58,904 bases of DNA from an uncultured Bacilli bacterium (GTDB taxonomy: Bacteria; Bacillota_I; Bacilli_A; RF39; UBA660), in assembly GCA_947628435.1 (NCBI GenBank), contig CANQZW010000001.1:76013-134916 (forward strand), read 5' to 3'. The notes under the pieces are model-generated. The model was not told the DNA's origin. It did no database searches and saw only the letters and a program-made list of their open reading frames with translations. Shown here one piece after another: positions 9,424-18,404 of this stretch. The position numbers and the translations under genes were made by a program. Every line of letters starts with the position of its first letter. Position 1 is the stretch's first letter.

Positions 9424-10812
9424 TTAATTTATACCTAAATATTCTTCTAGAGTAAGTCCACTTTGTTTTACCTTTTTTGCAATATCAATTCCTAAGTATC
9501 TAACGTGCCATGGTTCATATATATACCCTGTAACCTCCATTTTATCTTTAGGGTATCTTACTATAAAACCATATAAATAAGCGTTTTTATCAATCCACTT
9601 TGCTTCATTAGTATTTTCAAAAGAGCTATCAACTCTTCCGATATCAAAGGCAAGACCCGTTTGATGTTCAGAATGACCTGGTAAAGCAGAATAAGTACTA
9701 GCCTTTTTTTCACCATCTTTTTTTACATATTTATTATATAATTGTTTTTGAGTATTATAAGATCTATATGCTGATACTAAGGTCAAATCAAGTCCTAAAG
9801 CACTTGCATCAGCTTGCATATTCTTTAAAGCTGATAATGCTTCTTTGTTAACTTTTGGATCATAATTTTTAGGTAGTGAATAAGTTTTATTAACTATTAA
9901 TATACCATTAACGTATGTAATACCATCTTTTACTTTTATATCAGGCTTTATTGTACTCGTGTTTTTAGTTTCGTTTACAACAACAATTCTTTTTTCAGTT
10001 GTGTAATTACCACTAGAATCACTAACCTTATAATTAATTTTATAAGTTCCTGGTTTTTTTGTATTAACGTTTTCTTTTACTGTTACTTTATCTGTAATAT
10101 CTCCATCATAATTATCAACCGCCTTATATCCTGGTTCATTATACTTACTTAAATAATTTATAGTTATATTTTTATCACCATTTAAGGTTAAAGCTGGTTT
10201 TTGTTCATCAACAATATTAACTAATCTATAAAGTCTTACTTTATACGTATCAGATACATTAACCTCATATTTTATGAAATATTTTCCTAACTTATTTTCA
10301 TTTAAATTAGTAATTTTATTTACTTCTTTAATACTTTTATTATTTATTTTTATCGTTACATATTCATCATTAAATTTATTACCAAATAATAATTTCTGGT
10401 TACTATTACCATTTAATTTAAAATAAACATAGTTATTTGAATGAATTTTTTTATAATACTTTGTTTTATTACTACAAGTACCATGATTTTTTATGGTTCT
10501 AATATATTTATCTTTATTTTTTATAAAACCATCTTCTAGCAAGTCTTTTTCAATAAGTTCATTTAAGTACTTATTATTTGCATCAATTTTAAATTCTTCT
10601 TTTGTATTACAACTTAACCAATTATTTTTAAATGTAACATTTGCATTTATCTTATAATTACCACCATTAAAATTATATTCGTATGTTTTTTTAAAAAAAG
10701 GCAACATAAAAAATAAACAACCAATTAAATATATAATAAATAACACTAATAGTATAAAAATCAACCAATTAAAAGGTTTTATTTTTTTATTTCCTATTTT
10801 AATAGTAAGCAT
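9424..10812 (-). CDS. VanY-type D-alanyl-D-alanine carboxypeptidase with an N-terminal TM and an extracellular DUF5011/Ig-like domain
   Basis: SAYRSYNTQKQLYNKYV, PGHSEHQTGLAFDIG, EPWHVRYLG; Ig-like GYKAVDNYDGDITDKVTVKENVNTKKPGTYKINYKVSDSSGN. Confidence 0.93.
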   Translation of the reverse strand: MLTIKIGNKKIKPFNWLIFILLVLFIIYLIGCLFFMLPFFKKTYEYNFNGGNYKINANVTFKNNWLSCNTKEEFKIDANNKYLNELIEKDLLEDGFIKNKDKYIRTIKNHGTCSNKTKYYKKIHSNNYVYFKLNGNSNQKLLFGNKFNDEYVTIKINNKSIKEVNKITNLNENKLGKYFIKYEVNVSDTYKVRLYRLVNIVDEQKPALTLNGDKNITINYLSKYNEPGYKAVDNYDGDITDKVTVKENVNTKKPGTYKINYKVSDSSGNYTTEKRIVVVNETKNTSTIKPDIKVKDGITYVNGILIVNKTYSLPKNYDPKVNKEALSALKNMQADASALGLDLTLVSAYRSYNTQKQLYNKYVKKDGEKKASTYSALPGHSEHQTGLAFDIGRVDSSFENTNEAKWIDKNAYLYGFIVRYPKDKMEVTGYIYEPWHVRYLGIDIAKKVKQSGLTLEEYLGIN

Positions 10813-10911
10813 AAAACCTCCCTTAAACATCTATTTTTATTTTATATCATTTTCTTAAAATTAACAATAAAATTAAAAAATAGAAAAAAGAAGCAAAATT
10901 TTGCTTCCTTT

Positions 10912-11050
10912 AGCATATAAATGAACCAACTATTATTGCAAGTAAAATATAAAGAACAATTACTAATAAAAATCCATTACCTCTTGTTCTTGATCCTGTA
11001 TTTCCACAAGGATTGCAAGAGCTAGTTGTTGTTGTTCCGCAACATGCCAT
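10912..11050 (-). CDS. YjcZ-like small Cys-rich sporulation-type membrane protein (46 aa, absent from ORF track)
   Basis: Minus-strand translation MACCGTTTTSSCNPCGNTGSRTRGNGFLLVIVLYILLAIIVGSFIC*. Confidence 0.75.
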
Positions 11051-11079
11051 AGTTTATAAACCTCCTTTTTTTATATTAA

Positions 11080-11161
11080 ACGTAAGCACCTATTATGATT
11101 ACTAATAAGATGAATAATACTAATATAATTCCAGCACCAGATGCATAATTGTTTCCCATAA
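11080..11161 (-). CDS. YjcZ-family small sporulation protein (27 aa, absent from ORF track)
   Basis: Minus-strand translation MGNNYASGAGIILVLFILLVIIIGAYV*; preceded by AAAGGAGGAATGAATT. Confidence 0.78.
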
Positions 11162-11299
11162 TTCATTCCTCCTTTTTGTCTTTTCAAAGTATTTTATGGT
11201 ATATATGACAAAAGTGTGAGTATGTTTTATCAAAAAAGTTGCATGAAATCATATAATTTGCTATGATATATAAGTAAAATTATTAGGAGGATCAAAGAA

Positions 11300-12529
11300 A
11301 TGGACGAAAAAAAGAAAGTATCAAATAAAAAAAGTACTACTAAAAAAACTACTAACAAAGTTTCAAAAAAGTCTCCTGCAAAAAAGCAAGAAACAAATAA
11401 CATAAATAAAAAAACTGTTAGTAAGGCAAATGAAAAAAAAGCTGCTAGTGAAAAACAAGTAGTTGTAGAAAGCAAAAAAACTAAGATTAAAAAAGAATCA
11501 AAAATTAAAAAATGGTTTGATAATTTAACTTTAGAGCAAATAATAATTTCTGGAGTTATTATAATAGCTGTATTATTAATCATATTAATTTTTGTATCAA
11601 CTAAAAATACTAAAACAAAAAATGGTGATGATATAGTAGTTAGTGTTGATGGTAAAACTATAACTGCAAATGAATTATATACACAATTAAAAAAAGCAAA
11701 TGGTAAAGATGTTGCAATAAATTTAATTGATGAATACATTTTAAATAAAGAATATAAAACAACGGATGATATGAAAAAGCAAGCTGATGCAACTATTGAA
11801 AATTATAAGAGTACGTATTCTGATAATTTTGAAGCATTCTTAGAATACAACGGAATAAAAAGTGAAAGTGAATTAAAAGATCTTTTAATAAAAAATAGTA
11901 AATTAACTCTTGTTACTGAAAAATACATAAAAGATAATCTAACAGATAAAGAAATGAAAGAATATTATGAAAATAATATATATGGCGATATATCTGCAAA
12001 ACACATATTAATTTCATTTGATTATGAAGATGATGCAACTGATGAAGAAAAAGAAGCTAAAGAAAAAGAGGCTTTAGAAAAAGCAGAAGAAATAATTAAA
12101 AAACTTAAAAATGGTGAAGATTTTAGTGAGTTAGCTAAAAAATATTCAACTGATGACAACTCCAAAAAAAATGGCGGTGACTTAGGTTACTTTAATACTG
12201 GTGACATGGTTGAAGAATTTGAAAAAGCTGCATATAAACTTGATGTTAATGAATATACTACAACTCCAGTAAAAACTACTTATGGTTATCACATAATAAT
12301 GAAAACTGGGCAAAAAGAAAAACCAAGTTATGAAAAAGCTAAAGATACAATAATTGAAAAATTAGTAGAAGAAAAAAAAGAACAAGATACTACTATAAGT
12401 GTTAAAGCAATGATTAATTTAAGAGAAAAATACAAGATTAAAATAAAAGATAAAACCGTTAAAAAAGACTATAACAGCTATATAAAAGAAGCAACTACAA
12501 CAACGACTACTACATCAAGTAATAGTTAA
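11300..12529 (+). CDS. PpiC/PrsA-type peptidyl-prolyl isomerase with a long Lys-rich cytoplasmic N-terminus and TM anchor
   Basis: AKHILISF...ELAKKYSTDDNSKKNGGDLGYFNTGDMVEEFEKAAYKL...TTYGYHIIM parvulin domain; TM IIISGVIIIAVLLIILIFV. Confidence 0.92.
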   Translation: MDEKKKVSNKKSTTKKTTNKVSKKSPAKKQETNNINKKTVSKANEKKAASEKQVVVESKKTKIKKESKIKKWFDNLTLEQIIISGVIIIAVLLIILIFVSTKNTKTKNGDDIVVSVDGKTITANELYTQLKKANGKDVAINLIDEYILNKEYKTTDDMKKQADATIENYKSTYSDNFEAFLEYNGIKSESELKDLLIKNSKLTLVTEKYIKDNLTDKEMKEYYENNIYGDISAKHILISFDYEDDATDEEKEAKEKEALEKAEEIIKKLKNGEDFSELAKKYSTDDNSKKNGGDLGYFNTGDMVEEFEKAAYKLDVNEYTTTPVKTTYGYHIIMKTGQKEKPSYEKAKDTIIEKLVEEKKEQDTTISVKAMINLREKYKIKIKDKTVKKDYNSYIKEATTTTTTTSSNS

Positions 12530-12558
12530 AAAATCAGTTCAAAAAGAACTGATTTTTT
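12529..12558. terminator. Bidirectional intrinsic terminator between convergent ppiC-like gene and recX
   Basis: aaaaaatcagttcaaaaagaactgattttttt. Confidence 0.85.
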
Positions 12559-13325
12559 TAATTTTCAATTATAATCTGTGATATATCTTTTTTTGTATAA
12601 CCTTTAGAGTATAATTTTTGACTTATAATATATTTAAGATTATCCTCTTCATACTTATCCTTATACTTATTATAAATTTTAATATAATCTTTTTTTAATT
12701 TATTTTTATCTGAGGTAAGTTCATACTTAGAAAGCTCTTTTAATATCATATCCTTGTCATATCCTAAATTTATAAAATAATTAATTAATTTTAATTTAAT
12801 ACTATTAGAACTACCTTTTTTTATTTTTATTTGTTTAGAAATTAAGTTAGAAAGTTTTTCTTCAACTTTTTTTTGTTCTATATTTTTTATTACCTCATTT
12901 ACTATATCGTTACAAATCCCATATTTTACTAAAGATTGCTTTATTTTATAAGGTCCCCAATTAGATAATAGCATTTGATCATTTGCGTATAAAACGGCAA
13001 ATTTAAAGTCATTAATGTATCCTTCTTTTTCTAATTTATCTATTATTATATTTATAAGTTTATCTGATATATTTTTATTTTCTAAGTATTTTTTAACTTC
13101 TTTTTTACTTCTTATTCTAATAGAAATAAAGCGAATTGCTATTTGATAAACATAAACTTGATCATTTTGTTTAATTAATTTTTTTAATAACTCATCAGTT
13201 ATTTCTTTAGTTATCAATAAATTATTTTCTAAAATAACATCTTCAAATAATAAAATGTCACTACCATTGTCAAAATATATTTTATATTTGCCTTTAGTCA
13301 TTTTCTTAAATTTAAGTATTTTCAT
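12558..13325 (-). CDS. recX: RecX-family regulatory protein
   Basis: Three-helix repeats (AIRFISIRIRSKKEVKKYL, YINDFKFAVLYANDQMLLSNWGPYKIKQSLVKYGI). Confidence 0.85.
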   Translation of the reverse strand: MKILKFKKMTKGKYKIYFDNGSDILLFEDVILENNLLITKEITDELLKKLIKQNDQVYVYQIAIRFISIRIRSKKEVKKYLENKNISDKLINIIIDKLEKEGYINDFKFAVLYANDQMLLSNWGPYKIKQSLVKYGICNDIVNEVIKNIEQKKVEEKLSNLISKQIKIKKGSSNSIKLKLINYFINLGYDKDMILKELSKYELTSDKNKLKKDYIKIYNKYKDKYEEDNLKYIISQKLYSKGYTKKDISQIIIEN

Positions 13326-13354
13326 AAAAACCTCCATAAGAAAAAAACATAATA

Positions 13355-13558
13355 CTATTTAATATGTATTAAGTCTTCCATAACCTCTTCAAGTACCCTA
13401 CCTATGTTTTTACTACATTTATACTTACTTTCAGGCATTTGATAATGACCAGTTTCTGCCATTTGTTTAGATCTTTTAGCAGCAACTTGTACTAACAAAT
13501 ATTTTGACCCTACTTTTGTAAGTAACTTATCTATTGATGGATAAATCACTAATATCAC
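13355..13558 (-). CDS. rpoZ: RNA polymerase omega subunit
   Basis: YPSIDKLLTKVGSKYLLVQVAAKRSKQM...AVLEEVMEDLI-like pattern typical of Firmicute RpoZ. Confidence 0.85.
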   Translation of the reverse strand: MILVIYPSIDKLLTKVGSKYLLVQVAAKRSKQMAETGHYQMPESKYKCSKNIGRVLEEVMEDLIHIK

Positions 13559-13617
13559 ACTCCCTATTATTAGTATATATCAAGTGTAATATAAATATCA
13601 ATAGATTGTACAATATT

Positions 13618-14352
13618 TTACATTTTTTTATTTTTTTCTATTCCTAAAACATCTTTGGTAACCATTTCGTATAAATTATTAAAGTGCTCAAAACTACCAT
13701 GTTCTGTTTTAGCTATTTCATTGCATTGCTTATTTATACCTGCTAATATATATGGCTTTAAGTAATCACTATAACTTTCTATTGCGGACATAAATACCTC
13801 GGGATTACTATCTTTACTAAACTCATATAGTTTTTCCATTGCATCATTGAAATTAACCATTTCATCAGTTTCATTATTTTCAGTTACTTCGCAAAACCTT
13901 TCCCAAAGTTTTCTTCTATCACTTACTGATAAGATTAATGTATCTAGTCCAAAAATAATTTCTAAAATAGCAAATAACTTATCATTAGGAGTATAGTCAT
14001 CTAATTCTACCCGTTTTGGATTACCATACTTAGTTTCAATTAAATATGTATTTATAATTGTTGATATTGCATTATTATCTTTAACAGACTCAACTAAAGC
14101 ATCATGAAGCTTTTCCTCTTCGTGTAATCCAGTTTCATCATTACAAATGAATCTTAAAGCTTCTAAATTTTCTAGTGCTTTTAGCGCAAATTTATTATCA
14201 AATTCTCCATTGTCAAAAGTAAAAATTTCTATAAAACTATCAAGGTGTCCAATATACAATATAAAATCCTGAAAAGAATCTGTTTTCTTTAGTTTATCCT
14301 CTATTATTTTATAAGCAACGGCTTTGTTATATTTTCTATTACCATATTCCAT
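13618..14352 (-). CDS. Hypothetical protein (244 aa)
   Basis: Intact ORF; no family recognised. Confidence 0.7.
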   Translation of the reverse strand: MEYGNRKYNKAVAYKIIEDKLKKTDSFQDFILYIGHLDSFIEIFTFDNGEFDNKFALKALENLEALRFICNDETGLHEEEKLHDALVESVKDNNAISTIINTYLIETKYGNPKRVELDDYTPNDKLFAILEIIFGLDTLILSVSDRRKLWERFCEVTENNETDEMVNFNDAMEKLYEFSKDSNPEVFMSAIESYSDYLKPYILAGINKQCNEIAKTEHGSFEHFNNLYEMVTKDVLGIEKNKKM

Positions 14353-14418
14353 AATTCTTCTCCCATATTACTTTATAAGTATATCATAAAAAGAAAAAAA
14401 TTCCTAGATAGGAATTTT

Positions 14419-14694
14419 TTAGAAATTTTGTCCGCTGCAACCTGGATCTATATTAGTTACTGTATTTTCTTCTGAGCATGTATATTCTGGTCTGTAAGTA
14501 TGTTCTATTATATGATTATTAATAACTCTAGTATGTATAGGACAAACATGTTCTACTTGATGACATATATTTCTTTCTACACATCTTTCGATTGTTGGTT
14601 CTATAATTGGTCCACATCCACATGGATCTTGATTACAGCATCCTTCTTGTTGCCAATTGTTTTGGCAGCAACATTTGTTATTATTAAAAAACAT
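14419..14694 (-). CDS. CotD-like spore coat protein
   Basis: Cys/His-rich NKCCCQNNWQQEGCCNQDPCGCGP...QVEHVCPIHTRVINNHIIEHTYRPEYTC. Confidence 0.82.
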   Translation of the reverse strand: MFFNNNKCCCQNNWQQEGCCNQDPCGCGPIIEPTIERCVERNICHQVEHVCPIHTRVINNHIIEHTYRPEYTCSEENTVTNIDPGCSGQNF

Positions 14695-14702
14695 TTAAAA
14701 TC

Positions 14703-14740
14703 CCCCTTACCTACTTTATAGTATGAGAGTTTTAAATGTT
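14703..14740 (-). promoter_or_regulatory. Candidate sigma-K-type promoter upstream of cotD-like gene (-10 CATACTATA)
   Basis: Minus strand ...TTTAAAACTCTCATACTATAAAGTAGGTAAGGGGG..ATG; CATACTATA fits CATANNNTA, but the AC -35 spacing is not clean. Confidence 0.4.
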
Positions 14741-14774
14741 TGAATAGGTTATTGTTTAATAAATCAATTTATTT

Positions 14775-16082
14775 TCAAAATGGTAACTTTAAATTTCCGT
14801 TTTTCATCATTTTCATCATTTTTTGCATTTGTTCAAACTGATTTAATAATTTATTTACATCTTGTACGCTACTACCACTACCTGTTGCTATTCTTTGCTT
14901 TCTTGATGCTTTTATAATATCAGGATTCTTTCTTTCCTTTTTTGTCATTGATGATATTATGGCCTCAAGTTTTGAAAATTGTTTTGGATCTATACTTATA
15001 TTATTTAATCCCATTTTTCTAGCACCTGGTAGTAATTTAAGTAAATTTTCTAATGGCCCTAATTTTTTTATTTGTTTTAACTGAGCTAAAAAATCTTCTA
15101 AATCCATTTTTCCAGCTTGTATCTTTTTTGCCACTGACATAGCCTCTTTTTCATCAATAACACTTTCTGCTTTTTCTATTATTGACATTATATCGCCATT
15201 TCCTAATATTCTAGATACCATTCTTTGAGGGTTAAAATAATCTAAACCATCTAACTTTTCAGATACACCGATAAATTTAATTGGAACACCAGTTAAATGC
15301 TTAGCCGATAAAGCAACACCACCTTTAGTATCACCATCCATTTTAGTTAAAATAGTTCCAGTAAGAGGTAAAGCATCATTAAAACCGTTTATTACGTTTA
15401 TTGCATCTTGTCCTATCATTGCATCAATTACTAATATGATTTCACCAGGATTTACTTTTTCTTTAATATTTTTTAACTCTTGCATAAGTTCATTATCAAC
15501 ATGTAAACGACCCGCAGTATCTATTAAAACTAAATCATGATTATTTTCCTTAGCATACTTAATTCCATTTTCTACGATTGAAACAGCATCTGATTGTCCT
15601 TGTTCATACACTTTTATATTTAACTGTTTTCCAATGGTTTTAAGTTGTTCAATTGCTGCTGGACGATAAACATCTGCTGCTATAAAAAGAGGGTTTTTAC
15701 CATTTTTCTTTCTAAGTAAATTACCTAATTTACCAACGGTTGTTGTTTTACCACTACCTTGAAGACCTATTAACATGATAATTGATGGGTTACCTGACAA
15801 ATTAAGTTCAGCCTTATCATTACCTAACAAATTTAATAATTCATCTTTAAGAATCTTTAAAAATACATCTGCTGGTTTTAATGATTTTTTAACTTCCTCA
15901 CCTAATGCTTTTTGTTTAACATTATTAGTAAACTCCTTAACTACTTTATAATTAACATCAGCCTCTAATAAAGCAAGACGCACCTGCCTTAATGCGCCAG
16001 ATATATTCTCTTCAGTAATTACCCCATATCCTCTTATTTTACTTACCGCATTTTCTATTTTTTCAGTTAAACTTTCAAACAT
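14775..16082 (-). CDS. ffh: Signal recognition particle protein Ffh
   Basis: GLQGSGKTT, DTAGRLHVDNELM, TKMDGDTKGGVALS; Met-rich M domain. Confidence 0.98.
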   Translation of the reverse strand: MFESLTEKIENAVSKIRGYGVITEENISGALRQVRLALLEADVNYKVVKEFTNNVKQKALGEEVKKSLKPADVFLKILKDELLNLLGNDKAELNLSGNPSIIMLIGLQGSGKTTTVGKLGNLLRKKNGKNPLFIAADVYRPAAIEQLKTIGKQLNIKVYEQGQSDAVSIVENGIKYAKENNHDLVLIDTAGRLHVDNELMQELKNIKEKVNPGEIILVIDAMIGQDAINVINGFNDALPLTGTILTKMDGDTKGGVALSAKHLTGVPIKFIGVSEKLDGLDYFNPQRMVSRILGNGDIMSIIEKAESVIDEKEAMSVAKKIQAGKMDLEDFLAQLKQIKKLGPLENLLKLLPGARKMGLNNISIDPKQFSKLEAIISSMTKKERKNPDIIKASRKQRIATGSGSSVQDVNKLLNQFEQMQKMMKMMKNGNLKLPF

Positions 16083-16091
16083 TTTATCTCC

Positions 16092-16388
16092 TTAATTAAA
16101 TATTTTCTTAATTTTATTTTTTAAATTTTCATCTTCTATACTTTCTAATATATTATTAATTTCTTTTTCTTTTTGACACAATTTTAATTTATCTTCAAAA
16201 AATAAAAGCTTATTTTCCGTACTTTTAATATGCTTATGAACTGCATTACGACTTATTTTAGCATTATCTGCTATCTCACTTAATGATAGATTATCAAAAT
16301 AATAATCCTCAAAATACTTTTTATTATCTTCGTTTAATAATTCACCATAATAATCATATAAAATAACTAAATAATTTCTTTGATTCAT
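16092..16388 (-). CDS. ylxM: YlxM-family SRP-associated HTH protein
   Basis: HTH LSLSEIADNAKISRNAVHKHIKSTENKLLFFE; between ftsY and ffh. Confidence 0.93.
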   Translation of the reverse strand: MNQRNYLVILYDYYGELLNEDNKKYFEDYYFDNLSLSEIADNAKISRNAVHKHIKSTENKLLFFEDKLKLCQKEKEINNILESIEDENLKNKIKKIFN

Positions 16389-16389
16389 A

Positions 16390-17361
16390 TTACATCATAT
16401 CCTTAAATAATCCATATATATATTTTTCAATATCAAATACCTGTAAATCCTCTTGTTTTTCTCCTAAACCAATATATCTTACAGGTACGTCTACTTCTTG
16501 TTTAATAGCTAAAACTATCCCACCTTTGGCAGTACCATCTAACTTAGTTAAAATTATTCCGGATAAATTTGTAATTTCCTTAAAAGCTTTAGCTTGGCTA
16601 ATACCATTTTGACCAGTTGTTGCATCTACTACTAAAAATGTTTCATGCGGAGAACCTGGTATTATCTTTTGTGCTACATTATTTATTTTTTCTAATTCTT
16701 TCATTAAGTTAACTTTATTTTGCAACCTACCTGCTGTATCTATTAAAACAACATCAAACTTATCTTCTAAAGCTTTGGTTAATCCTTTATAAACAACACT
16801 AGCAGGATCAGATGTATTAGTATCACTTACTAATTTACAACCTATTTTTTTTGACCATGCATCAAGTTGCTCAACCGCACCTGCTCTAAAAGTATCTGCT
16901 GCAACTAATAAAACTTTTTTACCTTCTTCTTTAAACTTGCTAGCTAATTTAGCAATTGTAGTTGTTTTTCCAACACCATTTACACCAACAAATAAAATAA
17001 CCGTTACACCATCTTTGTTATAATTAATTTTATTTGTTAATATCTGATCATTTACGTAAATTATAAATAACTCATCAACTATAATTTCAGTTAACATAGC
17101 AGGATCAGTTATATTTTCTTTAGTAACCCTAAGTTGTAATTTGTCCATAAAATCCATTACTGTTGAAACACCAATGTCAGCATTTATTAATAACTCTTCT
17201 AACTCTTCAAAATAATTATCATTTATTTCGCTATATTCCTTAGATAAATTAGCCAATTTATCAACAAAACCCTTTCTTGTTTTTGAAAGACCTTTTTCAT
17301 ATGTTAGAACACTTTTATCTTCTTTTTTAAACGCACCTTTTATCTTACTAAATATTCCCAT
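16390..17361 (-). CDS. ftsY: SRP receptor FtsY (start likely at MGIFSKIKGAFKK)
   Basis: GVNGVGKTTTIAKLA, DTFRAGAVEQLDAW, DTAGRLQNK, TKLDGTAKGG. Confidence 0.97.
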   Translation of the reverse strand: MGIFSKIKGAFKKEDKSVLTYEKGLSKTRKGFVDKLANLSKEYSEINDNYFEELEELLINADIGVSTVMDFMDKLQLRVTKENITDPAMLTEIIVDELFIIYVNDQILTNKINYNKDGVTVILFVGVNGVGKTTTIAKLASKFKEEGKKVLLVAADTFRAGAVEQLDAWSKKIGCKLVSDTNTSDPASVVYKGLTKALEDKFDVVLIDTAGRLQNKVNLMKELEKINNVAQKIIPGSPHETFLVVDATTGQNGISQAKAFKEITNLSGIILTKLDGTAKGGIVLAIKQEVDVPVRYIGLGEKQEDLQVFDIEKYIYGLFKDMM

Positions 17362-18283
17362 ATGTATCTTCATCCTCTTTTCTATCAAGTTGCTTAATAC
17401 CAATTATAATATTAATTATATCATTTACGAAAGTAAAATCTAAATTACCACTCTCAATTTGATCATTAATATTAGTAAGTAAATTTGTTAAATCTAAAAA
17501 TTCCGCCGTACTTGATAAATCATTTACGTCATTATTAAAAAATTTTTTAATCTTATCATTTAAAACACCATGTTCATAATTTATATTAAAATCAGCACAA
17601 AATATTAAAATCATCAATATTAATATAGAATATAATTTATAATCTTTAAATTGTTTATCACCACATATTTGTTTTATTATACTATCTGGTAATTTATCTT
17701 TATTATTTAATAATTTTGTTGTAATTATTTCATCATTTTTTAACTTATCATTACTATATCCTATGTATATACCATAATAAACAATATACATAATTTGTTT
17801 ATTATAAGTATCCCCAATATCTAAAAAGGATAAGAGACGATTAGCATCATAAACTTTTGCATCATTTAACATTTGCTTTATAATAAAAATTGATCTTAGC
17901 ATAATTGCAGCTTGCATCTTAATAGAAAAATCTTTTTCCAAAGTTTTCCTTAAATCAAAAATTTTATCATAAAACCTTTGTAATGAATTACTATTACATA
18001 AATTTTTAAAATTATTTATTATGTACAATGATATTAACTGTTCAATATCGTTTTTATCATCTAATTTTGATACGTCATTTTTTAAATTATCTAAAATTAA
18101 ATTATAAAGATTTTTAGTATCTTTTAACATATTATATAATTTTTTTGTTTTTTGATTAACATCACTTTCTTTTACTTGACTATAAAAATTATTATAATCA
18201 AGGATTGCTTTTGCCAAAAAATCTTTTTCTGATAATTCTTTTAAAGCATCTTTAATTAATCTATAATTTAAAAATTGATTCAT
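17348..18283 (-). CDS. Hypothetical protein (311 aa), overlapping the ftsY start
   Basis: Intact ORF; no recognised family. Confidence 0.7.
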   Translation of the reverse strand: MNQFLNYRLIKDALKELSEKDFLAKAILDYNNFYSQVKESDVNQKTKKLYNMLKDTKNLYNLILDNLKNDVSKLDDKNDIEQLISLYIINNFKNLCNSNSLQRFYDKIFDLRKTLEKDFSIKMQAAIMLRSIFIIKQMLNDAKVYDANRLLSFLDIGDTYNKQIMYIVYYGIYIGYSNDKLKNDEIITTKLLNNKDKLPDSIIKQICGDKQFKDYKLYSILILMILIFCADFNINYEHGVLNDKIKKFFNNDVNDLSSTAEFLDLTNLLTNINDQIESGNLDFTFVNDIINIIIGIKQLDRKEDEDTYGNI

Positions 18284-18404
18284 ATTTGCTCACCAACCAG
18301 TTAATATTATATCAAACAATAGACAAAAGTTCAAAAAAATAGTATAATCTTTTCGTTAATTCTTTTTTGATTATTAACTATATAGAAAGGAGTTATAAAT
18401 ATAA

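Noticed and set aside
11230-11739. 169-aa hydrophobic minus-strand ORF
   Set aside because: Antisense shadow of the Lys-rich PpiC gene (AAA/AAG-rich codons read as Phe/Leu on the other strand)
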